Positions 24,881-36,304 of a stretch of DNA of 64,000 bases are shown here, in pieces. The stretch comes from Cycas panzhihuaensis (lineage: Eukaryota > Cycadophyta), in NCBI GenBank assembly GCA_023213395.1, contig CM041465.1, positions 99,393,741-99,457,740 on the forward strand, in the 5' to 3' direction. A model generated the notes under the pieces. The model had not been told where the DNA came from and ran no database searches. It saw only the letters and a list, made by a program, of their open reading frames with translations. Each line of letters starts with the position of its first letter. The stretch's first letter is position 1. Both the position numbers and the translations under genes were made by a program.

Positions 24881-25180
24881 TTAATGATTTTGTAAGAATG
24901 TCGAATCAGAAATCATTGGACAATAAGACAAACAAACAAGATTATCAGTAACTAAATTGTGAATAAAATATTGATGTAATTCAATATATTTAGTTTTAGA
25001 ATGAGAAACAGGATTAGTAGCAATAGCAATTGCACCTTGACTATCAACTTTAATTTCAATTGAAGAGTTTAGAGTTAGACCAATTTCATTTAGTAGTGAT
25101 TTTAGCCAAAGTGCTTCTTTACCATCTTCGACTAATGCTCGATATTTGGCTTCAGTTGTTGATAATGCTAATGCCTGCAT
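24881..25180 (-). pseudogene. E3 RNase H
   Basis: RNase H domain at the C-terminus of the copia polyprotein. It carries LSTTEAKYRAL (family LSTTEAEY; the catalytic E is followed here by A-K rather than A-E), then VDSQGAIAIATNP with the third acidic residue, and KYIELHQYFIHNLV, the usual C-terminal 'KHIdirYHfIRe' helix. The first acidic region lies further upstream, around 25190-25300 (VFFIDSSP, SNDHKS), and is worn. A stop or frameshift separates this stretch from RT. Confidence 0.85.
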
Positions 25181-25585
25181 TTTTTTGTTAGACCAGGTAA
25201 TAGGTGAAGAATCAATAAAAAATACATAACCTAAAGTAGATTTATGATCATTTGAATTACCTGCCCAATCAAAATTAGTATATCCAGTTAATATTAGTGG
25301 TTTATTATAAAAGTTATAAGTTAAACCATAAAATATAGTATTTTTTAGATAGCGTAAGATGCATTTAGCAGCTTTCTAGTGAGATTCGTGTGGTTGTTAC
25401 ATATATCAGGAGCATAAAGCAATAGCATAAGAAATGTCAGGGCAGGTGTGAGTAAGATAGATTACACTACCAATGAGTTGTCTATATAGAGTTGGGTCAT
25501 ATAACGGAGTTGGACAATCAGTAGATAGTTTAACTCTTGATTGTAAAGGATTGGATATAGGTTTAGCATTTTCCATGTTAAACCG

Positions 25586-26470
25586 CTAAATTAAATCGAG
25601 AATATAGTTAGGTTGAGATAGTGTTATATTTGATTGATTTTGATAAACTTGGAAACCTAGAAAGTAATGTAATAGACCTAAATCGGTCATTTCAAATTTG
25701 TTTATTAAAGTTGATTTAAGATGATGAATATTATGGGTTGATGATCCAGTGATAATAATATCATCAACATAGAGGATTAGAATAGTAAGATTTTCATTTT
25801 CACGTTTAAAATAAAGATTTGGATCACTAATACATCTAGTGTATCCAATGTGGATTAAATAATCATCGACTTTGGTATACCAAGCTCGAGGAGCTTGTTT
25901 TAAACCGTAAATAGATTTTTTAAGTTTGCAGACTAAATTAGGATTTTTAATGAATCTAGGTGGTTGTGACATGTAGATCTCTTCTTTGAGATCACCATTC
26001 AAGAAAGTACTCTTAACATCTATTTGGTGGATTTCCCAACCAAATTTGGTTGCAAGAGCAATAATTGTCTTGATTATATTCATCTTTGTGATAGGGGTAA
26101 AGGTTTCATTATAGTCAATGCTATCTATTTAAGAAAATCCTTTTGCAACAAGGTGAGCTTTATATTTTTCCATTGCACCTGTTGAGTTATATTTAGTCCT
26201 ATAAACCCATTTACAGTCGATGGCATTTTTCCCAGGTGGGAGAGGAACAAGATCCCAGGTTGAATTTTTAATTAAGGCAGCAAATTTAGTTTGCATAACA
26301 TCTTTCCATACAGGATTGTTGCTGGCTTGTTTAAAAGTTTTGGGATCATTATTTTCTATTATTTTTGCCATTAAGGTAATATTTTCATGAAGTTTCTGCG
26401 CACGTGTGTGCCTAGTATCAGTAGGATTGCCTACATCAGATCCAGCATTAGCAAGCATTTTGGTTGCCTA
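25586..26470 (-). pseudogene. E3 reverse transcriptase
   Basis: Copia RT. The N-terminal part (26458-26129) reads NSTWDLVPLPPGKNAIDCKWVY then KYKAHLVAKGFS; a TAA/TAG break follows. The second open stretch (26083-25586, 165 codons) has IHQIDVKSTFLNGDLKEEIY (first catalytic D), SIYGLKQAPRAWY and an intact ILYVDDIIITG box at about 25757-25780, followed by FEMTDLGLLHYFLG. Almost the whole palm is open, so this RT was functional until shortly before or after insertion. One or two single changes separate it from an open frame. Confidence 0.9.
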
Positions 26471-26566
26471 AATAGGTTGCTTGTGAGTAACTGCATCTGA
26501 GGTTATAGGTTGATTTGATGTACTAGCTTGAAGGGAAGAATCTGTTTCAGTGGATTCTGATAGAGT

Positions 26567-27560
26567 CTAATTTTGGACTTGAGTTGGTAAAGAATCTATA
26601 ATTTCTAAATCAACTTGTTTATCAGAAGGGTCAACCAAATGAGTGTTAGTTAATAAATCTTCAATAGGAAGTTCTACATAAGTAAATATTGAAGTAGATC
26701 CTTCTTCATCAAATACTATATCACGCAAAATAGAAATGTTATACGTGACTAGATCTAAAAGTCTATAAGCTTTTCTTTCTTCACTGTAACCAACGAAGAT
26801 GTTTTTTTGACTTTTTTTATCTAACTTTTTATGTTTTTCGTGAGGGATATGTCCCCACATGATACTACGAAAGATTCGTAAATATTGGACTAATAGTTTT
26901 CTTTCAGACCATTTTTGCTCTAGAGTGACGTTTTGTAGACATTTACTGGGTAAACGATTTAATAAATAATTAGAGCAGTTAATTGCTTCTGCCCATAATT
27001 TTAAATCGAGATTCTTTGCATGTAACATGTAGTGATTCATTTCAATAAGAGTACAATTTTTACATTCAACAATACCATTTTATTGAGGCATGTATGCAAC
27101 TGAATGTTAGAATTTAATTCCATGTGATTTATAGAAAGAGGTAAATTTTCTACTTAAATATTCCTTAGCATTATCAGATTGGAATATTTTAATTCTTGAA
27201 TTAGATTAATTTTCTACTAACATTTTATATTCAACAAAAATGTCAAACACTGGACTGCGTGTTTTGAGCATATAAACCTAACATTTTCTTGAATAATCAT
27301 CTATGAATGTAATAAAGTAACGAGAAACTGAGTATGATGGTACATGAAAGGATCCACATATGTCAGAGTGGACAAGTTTGAGTGGAGCAGTTGCTCTGTA
27401 TTGAGTTTTATATGGAAATGGATCCATGTGTTGTTTGCTTATCACACAGGCTTCACAAACACCATAAACAATGTTTAAGGGTGGTAAACCATGGACCATT
27501 TCATGCTTAATTAAATATTATAGTTTTCCATAACTGGTATGGCCAACTCTTACATGTTAA
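26567..27560 (-). pseudogene. E3 integrase
   Basis: Copia integrase. The zinc-finger region shows HVRVGHTSYGKL and, about 30 residues on, CEACVISKQHMDPF (27278-27499). The catalytic core begins LVHSDICGSF (first D), then a SDNAKEY box (second D) at about 27160-27180, and NGIVECKN (E) about 35 residues later. The C-terminal part (27040-26567) carries WAEAINCSNYLLNRLPSK and FVGYSEERKAYRL, the GKGY-like end of copia integrases. Stops, several of them TAG or TAA in place of Q or W codons, break the core. Confidence 0.87.
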
Positions 27561-27630
27561 AGTTTGCTGAGTGAGTCAGATTTGGCAATGAAGGCACTAA
27601 AAGATTTTGATTTATTATTTTGAAGACTGG

Positions 27631-28010
27631 TCAGACTATAGAGACTTGTGTTATGATCAACAGGTCCTGAAGCAATACATTTGAATTTGTATAATGGATC
27701 CTTAATGACAAATTTATTTTTCTAGAATTCGATGACAAGGTCTTTTTGGCAGATTTGATAAATTGAAAGGAGGTTTGGTAACAAACCAGGTATGTTAAAA
27801 ACATCCTTGATTGAACCATCCTTTAGGGTAACATCACTAGATACTTTAACTTTAAGTTGATTACCACTAGCGAAAGAAATCTCTTCTTTAGAGTTCGTTT
27901 CAGATTGATAAGTGGTTAAATTTTTCTGGTGTCTAGTCATATGATGGGATGCACCAAAGTCAAGGATCCATTATGGCGGTTGGTTTGAAGGAGCAATAAA
28001 CACAGAAGTT
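27631..28010 (-). pseudogene. E3 aspartic protease
   Basis: The active site reads WILDFGASHHMT (27947-27961 encodes DFGAS); the usual copia motif is DSGAS or DTGAS, so the residue after the catalytic D is altered. The frame continues with ISFASGNQLKV, a VSSDVTL flap-like stretch, and VFNIPGLLPNLLSIYQ, the conserved 'VLyvPgL-NLLSv-ql' end. Confidence 0.85.
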
Positions 28011-28017
28011 GTTGCTG

Positions 28018-29047
28018 CTAAAGAACGATTATGAAATTGACGGTTTTGTGGTCGTGATTGTGAATGGGATTGAGAATGGGATTGTGATTTATTTTGTAAT
28101 CCCTTAGAAGCTTTCCATACTTCCGAAGATATTCTACTTCTATAGACATCAATAGTATAGCCTCTTTTATGACAATAGGTACAACTAGTGTTCTGAGAAG
28201 AAGTTGCATTATTTCTATTAGAAACGAATTGATTAGAAGTATTCTGGTTTTTAGTTGGACCAGAATATTTAACATTATTTTGTGAATTGGACGATGAACC
28301 TTGATGAGGTTTCTAAAATTTTTAATTATTATGAAAATTGTTATTCTATTGTTTGTTTATAAATTATGGCATAGTTTTAGAAAACAAAGCCTGTGAATGA
28401 TTTTTTATTGCACCTATTGTAATTAACATCGTCTAATGTTCAATCAGCTAGTTTGTCAACTGATTGAATGTGATAGGTGGATTGCCAGCTTGTTGTCTGG
28501 CAGCTTGGTAAAGATTAAAGTGTTTTGGTAATTTGTTAACTGCAAGATGTACAAGTGTGTCATCGTCTCTAACATATGTAGTTATTTTTTCTATATCACC
28601 TTCTTTGCTTTTAGATTTAATGCAGTTATCTAGATCTTTATTAATTGATTAGATTTTAGTTAAAAAATCATCAACATTTGAAAAGTCATCAAAAGTCAAA
28701 TTATACAGTTGTTCTTTTAGGACAGCTACTTGATGTGTATCAACCTTGTCATATTTTTCTTCCAAGGTTTTCTAGACAGTGGCTAAGTCATCTTTTTTAG
28801 AAAACTGCCGACTGATTTCTGGTGAAAGTGAGTTTAATATGGTGCCTAATGTGCCATCTGAGTTCATTAGATATACCATAAGACTCTCAGTAGCATCTGC
28901 TTTTGGTTTTTGGAATTCGTCTATCACATATCGCCATACTTTTTGTTGTTTGAGCTGATGGGATATGCGATTCCTCCAGTCGGCATAGTTTGAGTTGGTT
29001 AATACTAGAATTAGAACACAGGTGACTGTCCCTGGTATTAATGCCAT
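28018..29047 (-). pseudogene. E3 gag with worn zinc knuckle
   Basis: Gag begins MALIPGTVTCVLILVL and continues NYADWRNRISHQLKQQKVWRY, the opening of copia UBN2 gag (F-Y-W-x3-M-x3-L). The centre reads EKYDKVDTHQVAVLKEQLYNL. The knuckle at about 28155-28195 reads CTYCHKRGYTIDVYR: the first two cysteines remain, while the H and last C of C-x2-C-x4-H-x4-C are tyrosines. Stops occur at about 28770 and further downstream. Confidence 0.82.
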
Positions 29048-30239
29048 ATTGGGAGTGTTGAGGTTTAATTGTAAATTGAAAAGTTATGAAGGTGACTGAA
29101 AAAATAATTATCTAGTGAAAGTACTAATCTTGTTAACATATATAATTCACAAAGACATCTTAGTATGCATTAATTGATTTTAAGATAAAAAGAATCGTGT
29201 GTTTTTAAACATATAAATAAATAAACAACTTCTTAAAAATAATTCCTTAAGCAACCTTTTTTGAAAAACAGTTCTTTTAAAAAAATAGTCCCCTTTAGAA
29301 AAAAATAGTCTCCCTTTTGAGAAATAGTCCCCCTTAAAAAAAATAGTCCCCCTTTACTTTGAATAAATAAGTCCTTGTTTAATAAACAATCCCCTTGATA
29401 AAAAGAAACTGTCTCCTTTCAAAAATAAAAAATCCCCTTTTTATTTAAAAAAAAAAAGGTGTGTAATTTTAAGGATTAAATAACATAATTCAAATCTATA
29501 GATTAAGTGTGGAAGGGAGAAAAAAAAATTAATTTATAAATCAATAATAAATATAATAAAGGAATGAAATTGATTTATAAAATAAATATATTAGTGAAAG
29601 ATTAATTTTGATTTACTTTAGATTAACTATGTTAGTTTCAAGTGATTAAATTGTAGTTGAATTTAATCATTAAAATGTACTTAAAAAAGGTATAGTGAAA
29701 ATTTAAAAGATAATAAAAGTAAGGGGTTAAAGTTTATAAGTACCTTATAAAGAGAAGGTTAATTTTAAAAAATTAAAGGAGAAGAGTTTTGTTTATATAT
29801 TAATTATAATGAGTAAAAATTAAATAAAATGTTTGGGGGGTATTTATTTTAAAAAAGGTATTATAAAGGGGGGAGGAGTTTGTTTTAATAAAAATGTGTT
29901 TAAGGGGGGGAGCGGTGTTTGATTTATATCAAAGTATAAAAACAAAGGGGGGGTTGTGTTTCATTAAATCGTAAAATATTACAATGGGGGCTTTGATTTA
30001 AATCAAAGTATAAAGTATAATGAAGGGGGGGTTGTTTAAATTTATTTGAATTTTGAATCAAATATTATAAAGGAGGGGGGGATAAAGTTTCAAAATGTGT
30101 CAAAAGTATTATAAAAGGGGGTTTTAATAAAATGTGATAAAGGGAGAAGGGGGGGCTTTAATTTAATTTAAATAAAAAAAGAGATTAAGGTCTAAGGTTT
30201 AATATATATATAACTATATATATAAAAAAAATAAAGCAA
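29048..30239. other. E3 leader, AT-rich part with G/C-run arrays
   Basis: There is no gene. On the minus (element) strand 29275-29420 repeats AAAGGGGGACTATTT-like units that resemble the element's own polypurine tract. From about 29835 to 30150 the polarity reverses and runs of five to seven G lie on the plus strand every 25-60 bases. Confidence 0.75.
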
Positions 30240-31080
30240 ACCTCAGACCCGATGGATTTGTTTGTTTTGTAATACAAAATTAGATTTTAATTAGAATTGG
30301 CGTCCGGGGGGTAAAAATAAGGAAACCCTACCTCATTTTCGTGTTCTCCCTATGGCGGCGGCGAGGGTTTGATGCAGATCTGTGATGGCGTCGGCTCCAC
30401 TATTTACAGGCTCGAGACGAGGAAGGTTATGGTGATGCAGATGCAAGCGGCTAGCTTCATGGTCTTTATCTCCTCAAGCTTGTCCAAGTGACCTCCGTGC
30501 AGGTGTTCGTAGATTTGCAGGGTTACGATGGTGGTGCTCTGGTGATTAGCGACTTGCATTCACTACAAAGATTGGCTTCAAATCAGCGAGTTTCTCTCCA
30601 TCCTCATTTCTTCGAATGGCATCTTATGGAGGGGATGGTAGGGGTGGCAAGACATCCTGCTTCAACTTCAAAGCTATGATTCTCTCCTACGCTCTACATG
30701 AAATGTGGCTGTTCCTTTGTGCTTCATGTCAGGTCCTTCTGAGCATTAGAATTAACAACGAATGAGGCAGAAAAGAGACGGCCCTTCCTTGGATTCATGG
30801 ACCTATGTTCACCATCCAGGCATCTTCATTTCTGCAGGCCCTTTCTTTACAGTGAGGAGCAGATAATTTCTGAAATGAGGACCAAGTCACCTTGGTTGAG
30901 ATTCAAAATAAGGAGATGGAGAAGGCCATGGGATAGAAGAGACCGAAACAACTTTTGTTATGTCACTGGAATACACTGCATATGAGCACACGCAAAGGAA
31001 GGATGCAACACATTCAAGGAATGGGAAGGCAACATATATGTGATACAAGAAGAGACTTTGAACTAGGGCCTTTTTTTTTT
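30240..31080 (+). other. GC/CpG-richer foreign-looking insert in the E3 leader
   Basis: Composition shifts sharply from AT-rich retrotransposon leader to sequence with intact CpGs (GGCGGCGGCGAGG near 30355-30367, GGCGTCGG near 30386). It resembles the 5' end of a plant gene and captured exon material. No protein family was recognised on either strand. Plus-strand open stretches of about 60 codons exist at 30488-30679 and 30797-30985. It ends in a T-run and CAAATATAG that looks like an intron 3' end (31070-31107). Confidence 0.5.
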
Positions 31081-31108
31081 TAATGTATTTTCTTTCTCAA
31101 ATATAGGT

Positions 31109-31387
31109 TTGCCTGAAGGACCTAAAAAAAATTATATTTTTATAGAAAAATTTAGCAAAAAAAAGTCTATAAACTATAACTCTATTTTGTATAGTCTAGA
31201 TATTATTCAAATCAGCGTGAGCCCAATTGAATATGGGCATATACTTCTTATTGTTCCTCCTTTAGTTGCTGGTGTTCTTATAATATATGCCAATAGTATT
31301 CATTATCATGGTCAGTCTGCATCTTGTGTACTTACTCTGAATAATTTTTTCAACATGCCATGGAGATGTGTTCAGGCCTCCAGCCTC
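31109..31387 (+). pseudogene. Chimeric captured host-gene fragment: GDP-L-galactose phosphorylase-like plus CPSF160-like
   Basis: A 93-codon plus-strand frame, antisense to E3. Residues about 33-45 read ISVSPIEYGHILLI, nearly the same as the VSPIEYGHVLLIP block of plant GDP-L-galactose phosphorylase (VTC2, ascorbate synthesis). Directly in frame follow GVLIIYANSIHYHGQSASC and LTLNN, matching the 'GGVLV-ANTIHYHSQSASCALALNN' block of plant CPSF160 (mRNA 3'-end processing). The CPSF160 similarity may extend back over the LLIVPP residues, so the joint is uncertain. The first 30 residues match neither well. The fragment ends at the PBS. Both identifications are from memory of conserved motifs; CPSF160 is the firmer. 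Confidence 0.6.
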
Positions 31388-31400
31388 TAATACCATGCCA

Positions 31401-31411
31401 CTCTGATACCA
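31401..31411 (-). other. E3 primer-binding site (initiator tRNA-Met)
   Basis: The minus strand reads TGGTATCAGAG immediately after the 5' LTR, the common copia PBS. Confidence 0.9.
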
Positions 31412-31852
31412 TGATAGAATAGGTACATGTACATAGTCATAACATCACAGGAACAGAAGAGATACAAATGAAAGAGACAATGCACATGTACACAGGGTTG
31501 ACAGGTGGAAAACCCCTTATGGGGAAGAAAAACCACCTCCTAAGCTAGATTTTATTAATAGAGAACTGAAACCAATATACAAAACAACAAACCCCCTAAA
31601 ACAGCCTTTGATCAGGCATTTGGACATAACTCCTAGATTCCTTGAACCAACTCCATGAATCTAGGAGATTAATAAATAGTACAGAGGTTCATTAGAATGC
31701 GGTTCTACATTTCAACGACCATCTACAAATCAATTAAATTAAACATAAGTTTATAATATTACAATCACTTAAATTATTTTTAAGACATGTAACTTAAATA
31801 ATAACATTAAGAAGCATAATAAAATATAAAGTTTACATTATATATTCTAGTA
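31412..31852 (-). repeat. E3 5' LTR
   Basis: 441 bp, ungapped match to 24318-24758. The right end reads CTAGTA where the partner has CTAACA, so the terminal CA has decayed to TA. Confidence 0.93.
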
Positions 31853-31857
31853 TAAAA

Positions 31858-31961
31858 TAATGCTTAACTAAAGTAACTTTAACCTTACCTTACTTACCTT
31901 CACATGTGTGTACTCACATGTGTAAATGGTGGTAGTGGGGTGATGAACATTAACTCCAACA
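31858..31961 (-). repeat. E1 3' LTR, second part
   Basis: It resumes E1's LTR after the second TAAAA copy and ends CTCCAACA at 31961 (TGTTGGAG on the element strand). It matches 39130-39232. Confidence 0.85.
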
Positions 31962-31972
31962 TTCTCCCCCTT
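31962..31972 (-). other. E1 polypurine tract
   Basis: AAGGGGGAGAA on the minus strand, directly before the LTR. Confidence 0.75.
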
Positions 31973-32128
31973 AATGGTCATCACGAACATCTTTATCTTC
32001 TCTTTAAATTTGTGAAACTTAAACTTGAAAAATTTTTTGAATGTTTGTACTTTATCTTTATCATCATCAACTCACCTCATCATTTCGGTAATGTGTGTCT
32101 CTTTAATATTGAGTGGTTCAAATGAAGT

Positions 32129-32683
32129 CTAAGTAGGTGCAGCTTGATTTGAATGAAGATGAATAGCTGTAACTCTAATTTTATCTCTTATAACTTTGAC
32201 TTTGCCTTTTGAAATCTTTGTTTTATGAGTCACTTTCATATCATAAGGTTTCTCCCCCTCAAATAAAGGATCAACTTCACGTGCAACAAGGTGATCGTTC
32301 ATTTGACTCGAATCTTCTTCCTTAGTCTTTTCATTACAAACAACATGCTTTGACATCTGTCTCACATGCTCAACAACATCAATGTTAAATTCATTTACAT
32401 TAAGGCTTTCACCCCTATAAATAGAATCTAAGGTGTCCCATACTATTTTGGATATCATCATTTCACAGGCTTTAGAAAAAATATTATCATCTATAGTGCA
32501 AAATAATATAACTAAGACTTCATTATCCTTTTTAATGTCTTCTTTAATATTAAGATCATATTCATCTTGTAAGTAACTCCAAAGATTATTTATGATAAAG
32601 TAAATTTATATTATTTTATGCCATTGTGAAAAATCATGGCAATCAAATATAGGGAAGTGTATTTTATTTAGATTGATTGCCAT
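32129..32683 (-). pseudogene. E1 gag remnant (UBN2-type)
   Basis: Starts MAINLNKIHFPIFD at 32683 and shows SQWHKII (the F-x-W motif), an LWSYLQDEYDL block, then KKDNEVLVILFCTIDDNIF and MISKIVWDTLDSIYRG, the central signature of copia gag proteins. One in-frame TAA lies near 32615; otherwise the frame runs to the stop at about 32129 (184 codons). No zinc knuckle follows: the frame runs into a basic tail and, 157 bases later, the polypurine tract. Gag is therefore the only protein of E1 and may be truncated compared with full copia gag. Confidence 0.78.
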
Positions 32684-35600
32684 TTATATAGAAAACTTTA
32701 GTATATAATAAAAAAGAATATAATTTTACCGAGTGAACATTTTGTACTTCTTAATAAAATATACGCCTTTAGAAGGAATCAAAGAACTTAATAAATCAAT
32801 AAACTTATAATATATAATTTTAAATAAACTCTTTGAAATATAATGATTATATGAGAAAATTTAGAGAGTGACTAAGATTTTTTAAATATATAGATTTAAA
32901 ATAAAATTTTTGATGAAAAGCAATAGAAAAAATTCTAAGCTTTTTGATTTTTCAAATAAATAAGCACTTAACTTGAGCAAATAATGACCTTCTTTTTTAA
33001 TGCAAGAAATCCTTTTATCTTGATGAAGATATATAATACAGGAAATATAAAATATATATGTATATTTTCACTTTAGAAAGATAAAAAATGAAGAACAAAC
33101 TTTAAAAAAAATGAATTGTACTTGTTTTAGGTTGTAGGACCACTTGGCTTGTCACTTTCTTTAGATATATGTGATTAATTTCTACTATAAATTAGCTTAA
33201 AAAAACTATATAAAAAATAAATAAAAGCCTCAAATATGTATCATAAGTAATGAGTAAGAAAATAAAAGAAAGAACTCCTTAAAAAAAAGGTTAAGAGGAC
33301 ATGCCTGTTAGGATATTTTGAATGCTCAAGTTAATTAGCTTCAAAGATGTACTAAACAATATCAAATTAAGGTGATATTATACCAATTTGAAGATCAATA
33401 AAATATCTATTGAATAGAACTGATCGTTTTGAGAATGGGTTCCTACAAGTCATAATTTTAATGTACAAATGATATGGTCTAATTTTTTAGGCTTAACAAG
33501 AACCTAGGGCTCAAAATATTATGAAATACTAGTAAAAAACTTATAGAACAATGTAAGATGATCAAATATAGTTTAAAGAGTTGCTTAATATGCTTTTCAG
33601 TTAATAAACTTGAGAAAAATTGTATAAAAATATGTAATAATGACAAACTAGAAGCTTTTATATACCTCAACTTTGATAGCTTGGAGCACCTACAAAATAG
33701 ACTCAAAATGAAATAAAAATAACTTAAAACTATAGATATCTAAAATATCTTTCACCATAATTAGACAGTACTCAATTATGAGCTATGAAGCTTACGATAT
33801 TAAAGAAACCATTAAAAGTGTCCTTCTAAGGTTAATAAAATAGGTAGCACAAATAAGATCAACTTTGACCTGCTCAAACCTACAAGATAATTAGTCAAAT
33901 CAAGTAAAAAATACCTTTAAAAAATAGTGCTCTGAATCAGGATTCCAACGAATCTTATGGTTTGAAATTTATTTTCCAGATAAAGAGATAAAACTGAAAA
34001 TGTAAGTAGTACTTTTTATATAAATATGTTAAAAAACACTAAAGTGTCACTTTCACTGATTAAAATAATGATTAAATCAAATCCTAAAAGATAAAATGAG
34101 TAGAGAGAGATGAAGTTTACTAAAAATAGATTGCTATGGAGTAGATCTAGGTAAAAATTGATCTCTCAATGATAAAGGATAACCTGATAAAGTAGAGATT
34201 TTGTGATAATAACTTAAAAAAGATTAAAAAAAAATGATTGACTTTATCTCATTAAAATTAGTTCAAACTAGTTTCAAATATGGTAAATAGCTAGTCTAAA
34301 CTATAGCCCATAAAATTCTAGATTCCACGGGATAGGTTTCATTAGAAACTAATACCCTAGTGAGAAGATATTACAGAAAATAGCGAGGTACCTTATGTTT
34401 TAAGGAAAAATTAAAAAAAGAAAAGAAAAAAGTTTATAAAGTTAAAAACGTGCCTTTAAAAAATAAAATATGAGTCACATTGAATGATGTGACTAGGGGC
34501 TAGAACTTTAAGGGGGGCTTAAACTTTATTAAAAAAATTTAAAAAGATTATAAAGAATGATTAGATTTAACAAAACTTATTATGTTGACAAAGTAAAAAT
34601 AAAAAAAATGTTGAAATGTTAGATATGGGTAGCGACTAGTTGGAGAGTACAGTGATAGAAATAAAATGAAATTTCTTGTTTAAAGCCCAAATCTGAGCTG
34701 TAGTATACACATAGAGGGTGATTGAGAAGGTAGAATCTGATTTTACAAAAAAAATTCAAAAAAGTTAAAGGAAAGTAAATGAGAAATTGAAGAAAAACCT
34801 GAGAAACAGAGGCTGAATTGCTTTGGACGAACAATCTCTCTCTGCAAGCCATATAATGAGATAATAATTAATAAGAAATAAGGTATCTTGGGAAGCCAGG
34901 TGTTGGTAAAATTTCACGATGATCCATGCTTTTGCACTAAGAACAAACCTGCAGACTAGACAGGAGCCAAATAGAGTAGTAGTTGATCAAGATGGGAAAT
35001 CTCACTGTATGATCAACGAAATCTCAAACTGTTTCTTTCACTAGCTTATTGGCTCAACGAGGATCACAACGAGTGGTAACTTACAAGGGTTCCGAGCACT
35101 AGATCTGCTGTACAAGCTTGCCGAATTGAGGGTATCAAGTTGCCCAAAAAATAAACATAAAATGAAAAAATATTTTTTTGGTCTGATAAATGATTAAACA
35201 CCTTCAAAAACTAACCAAATATGGGTGAAGAGGGTCTACAAAAGTAGATCAATATAAAATCTTTCAAAAAAATATAATTTTTTATATAAAAAAATAAAAA
35301 ATATATCAACAAAAGGATGCACTTATAGGAAAAACTTTAGTAGATTAGATCTCACCAATGGAGAAATGAAATCTAATGAAACTAGAGGAGTAGCTTGATA
35401 TGGCAAGATCCTTATTAAATTTCATGACAAATAGATGTTTATATAGAGAGAACGAAGCTCTAGCTCCCAAGGAGGTCGTACACCTTTATAGAGACCATAC
35501 GACCCAAGAAATGCTTAAAATTATATCGAACTTGCTTTGTCTATTATGTATCAGACCTGCACCCCTATCACACAAAACATCTGATGAAAAAAGAAGCCAA

Positions 35601-36290
35601 AATGAGCAAATAAGAGAAGGGGCAATGGGGTTTTACTACTAAAAGAAATAGCCAAGCTTCTAGGAGAGAGATCTCTTCATCAGAGCATCAAAAACTGAAA
35701 CTGTCAAATCCAGTACAGAGCTGGCTCAAAGAGCTTTGAAATGACTAGTGATTTGTTAAGGTTTCATTCACCATGGAGATTGCACCATCCTATAAAAGCA
35801 CAAGTTCCTACCCAAAGCTTAAAAAAATAGTGAATAGAAAATAAATTATTATAAAATATCAAATGAAATCTCAATATAACTTTTCCAAAAAACTTGTTAG
35901 GCTAAATATGAAGTAATTATTGCATAAATCTGAAAAAATATAGAATAAATAGACCAAATACACAAAAAATGGTGAAATATTTAATAAAATATGCAAAACT
36001 TATTAATAAAAATTTTGTAGAGTGATGAAATCTTGAATATTTTACTAATTATAGTTGTGATCCTGTATAGATCTATGAAAATAAGGGTTATTTTATAAAT
36101 ATAAGTAAGAAATAATTAAATTTTTTAATGAAAAATAATATAAGAAACTACTAACAAGCTTTATAGAAGATGAATAGAATTAATATTTGGCCTATTGTGA
36201 GTAGATCTGCTTTAGAAACTAATGGATTTTCTTACTTCTCAAAAAAAACTTCAACAGGCCAAAATCTGAGCCAATGTACCTAGGATCTTT
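32684..36290. other. E1 long AT-rich leader
   Basis: 3.6 kb between PBS and gag without recognisable coding sequence on either strand. An 80-codon plus-strand open stretch at 35400-35642 has no family features. The part next to the PBS (about 35950-36290) is related to the leader of E5 (about 61990-62240), so it is a family feature rather than random filler. Confidence 0.7.
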
Positions 36291-36291
36291 A

Positions 36292-36302
36292 CTCTGATAC
36301 CA
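36292..36302 (-). other. E1 primer-binding site (initiator tRNA-Met)
   Basis: TGGTATCAGAG on the minus strand, two bases after the LTR end. Confidence 0.85.
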
Positions 36303-36304
36303 AA

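Larger units (their letters stand above)
24318..31852 (-). mobile_element. E3: Ty1-copia retrotransposon, 7535 bp, complete in layout
   Basis: Two 441-bp LTRs (24318-24758, 31412-31852) are flanked by TAAAA on both sides (24313-24317, 31853-31857). A polypurine tract (24759-24767) and PBS (31401-31411) sit at the inner edges. By eye the LTRs differ at about 33 of 441 positions without gaps, mostly transitions. Minus-strand order is 5' LTR, a 2.3-kb leader with captured sequence, gag, protease, integrase, RT, RNase H, 3' LTR. The polyprotein has several stops, so this copy is inactive. It lies in E1's 3' LTR. Confidence 0.93.

Noticed and set aside
35400-35642. 80-codon frame in the E1 leader
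   Set aside because: No family motif, no conservation seen in E5, and AT-rich context.
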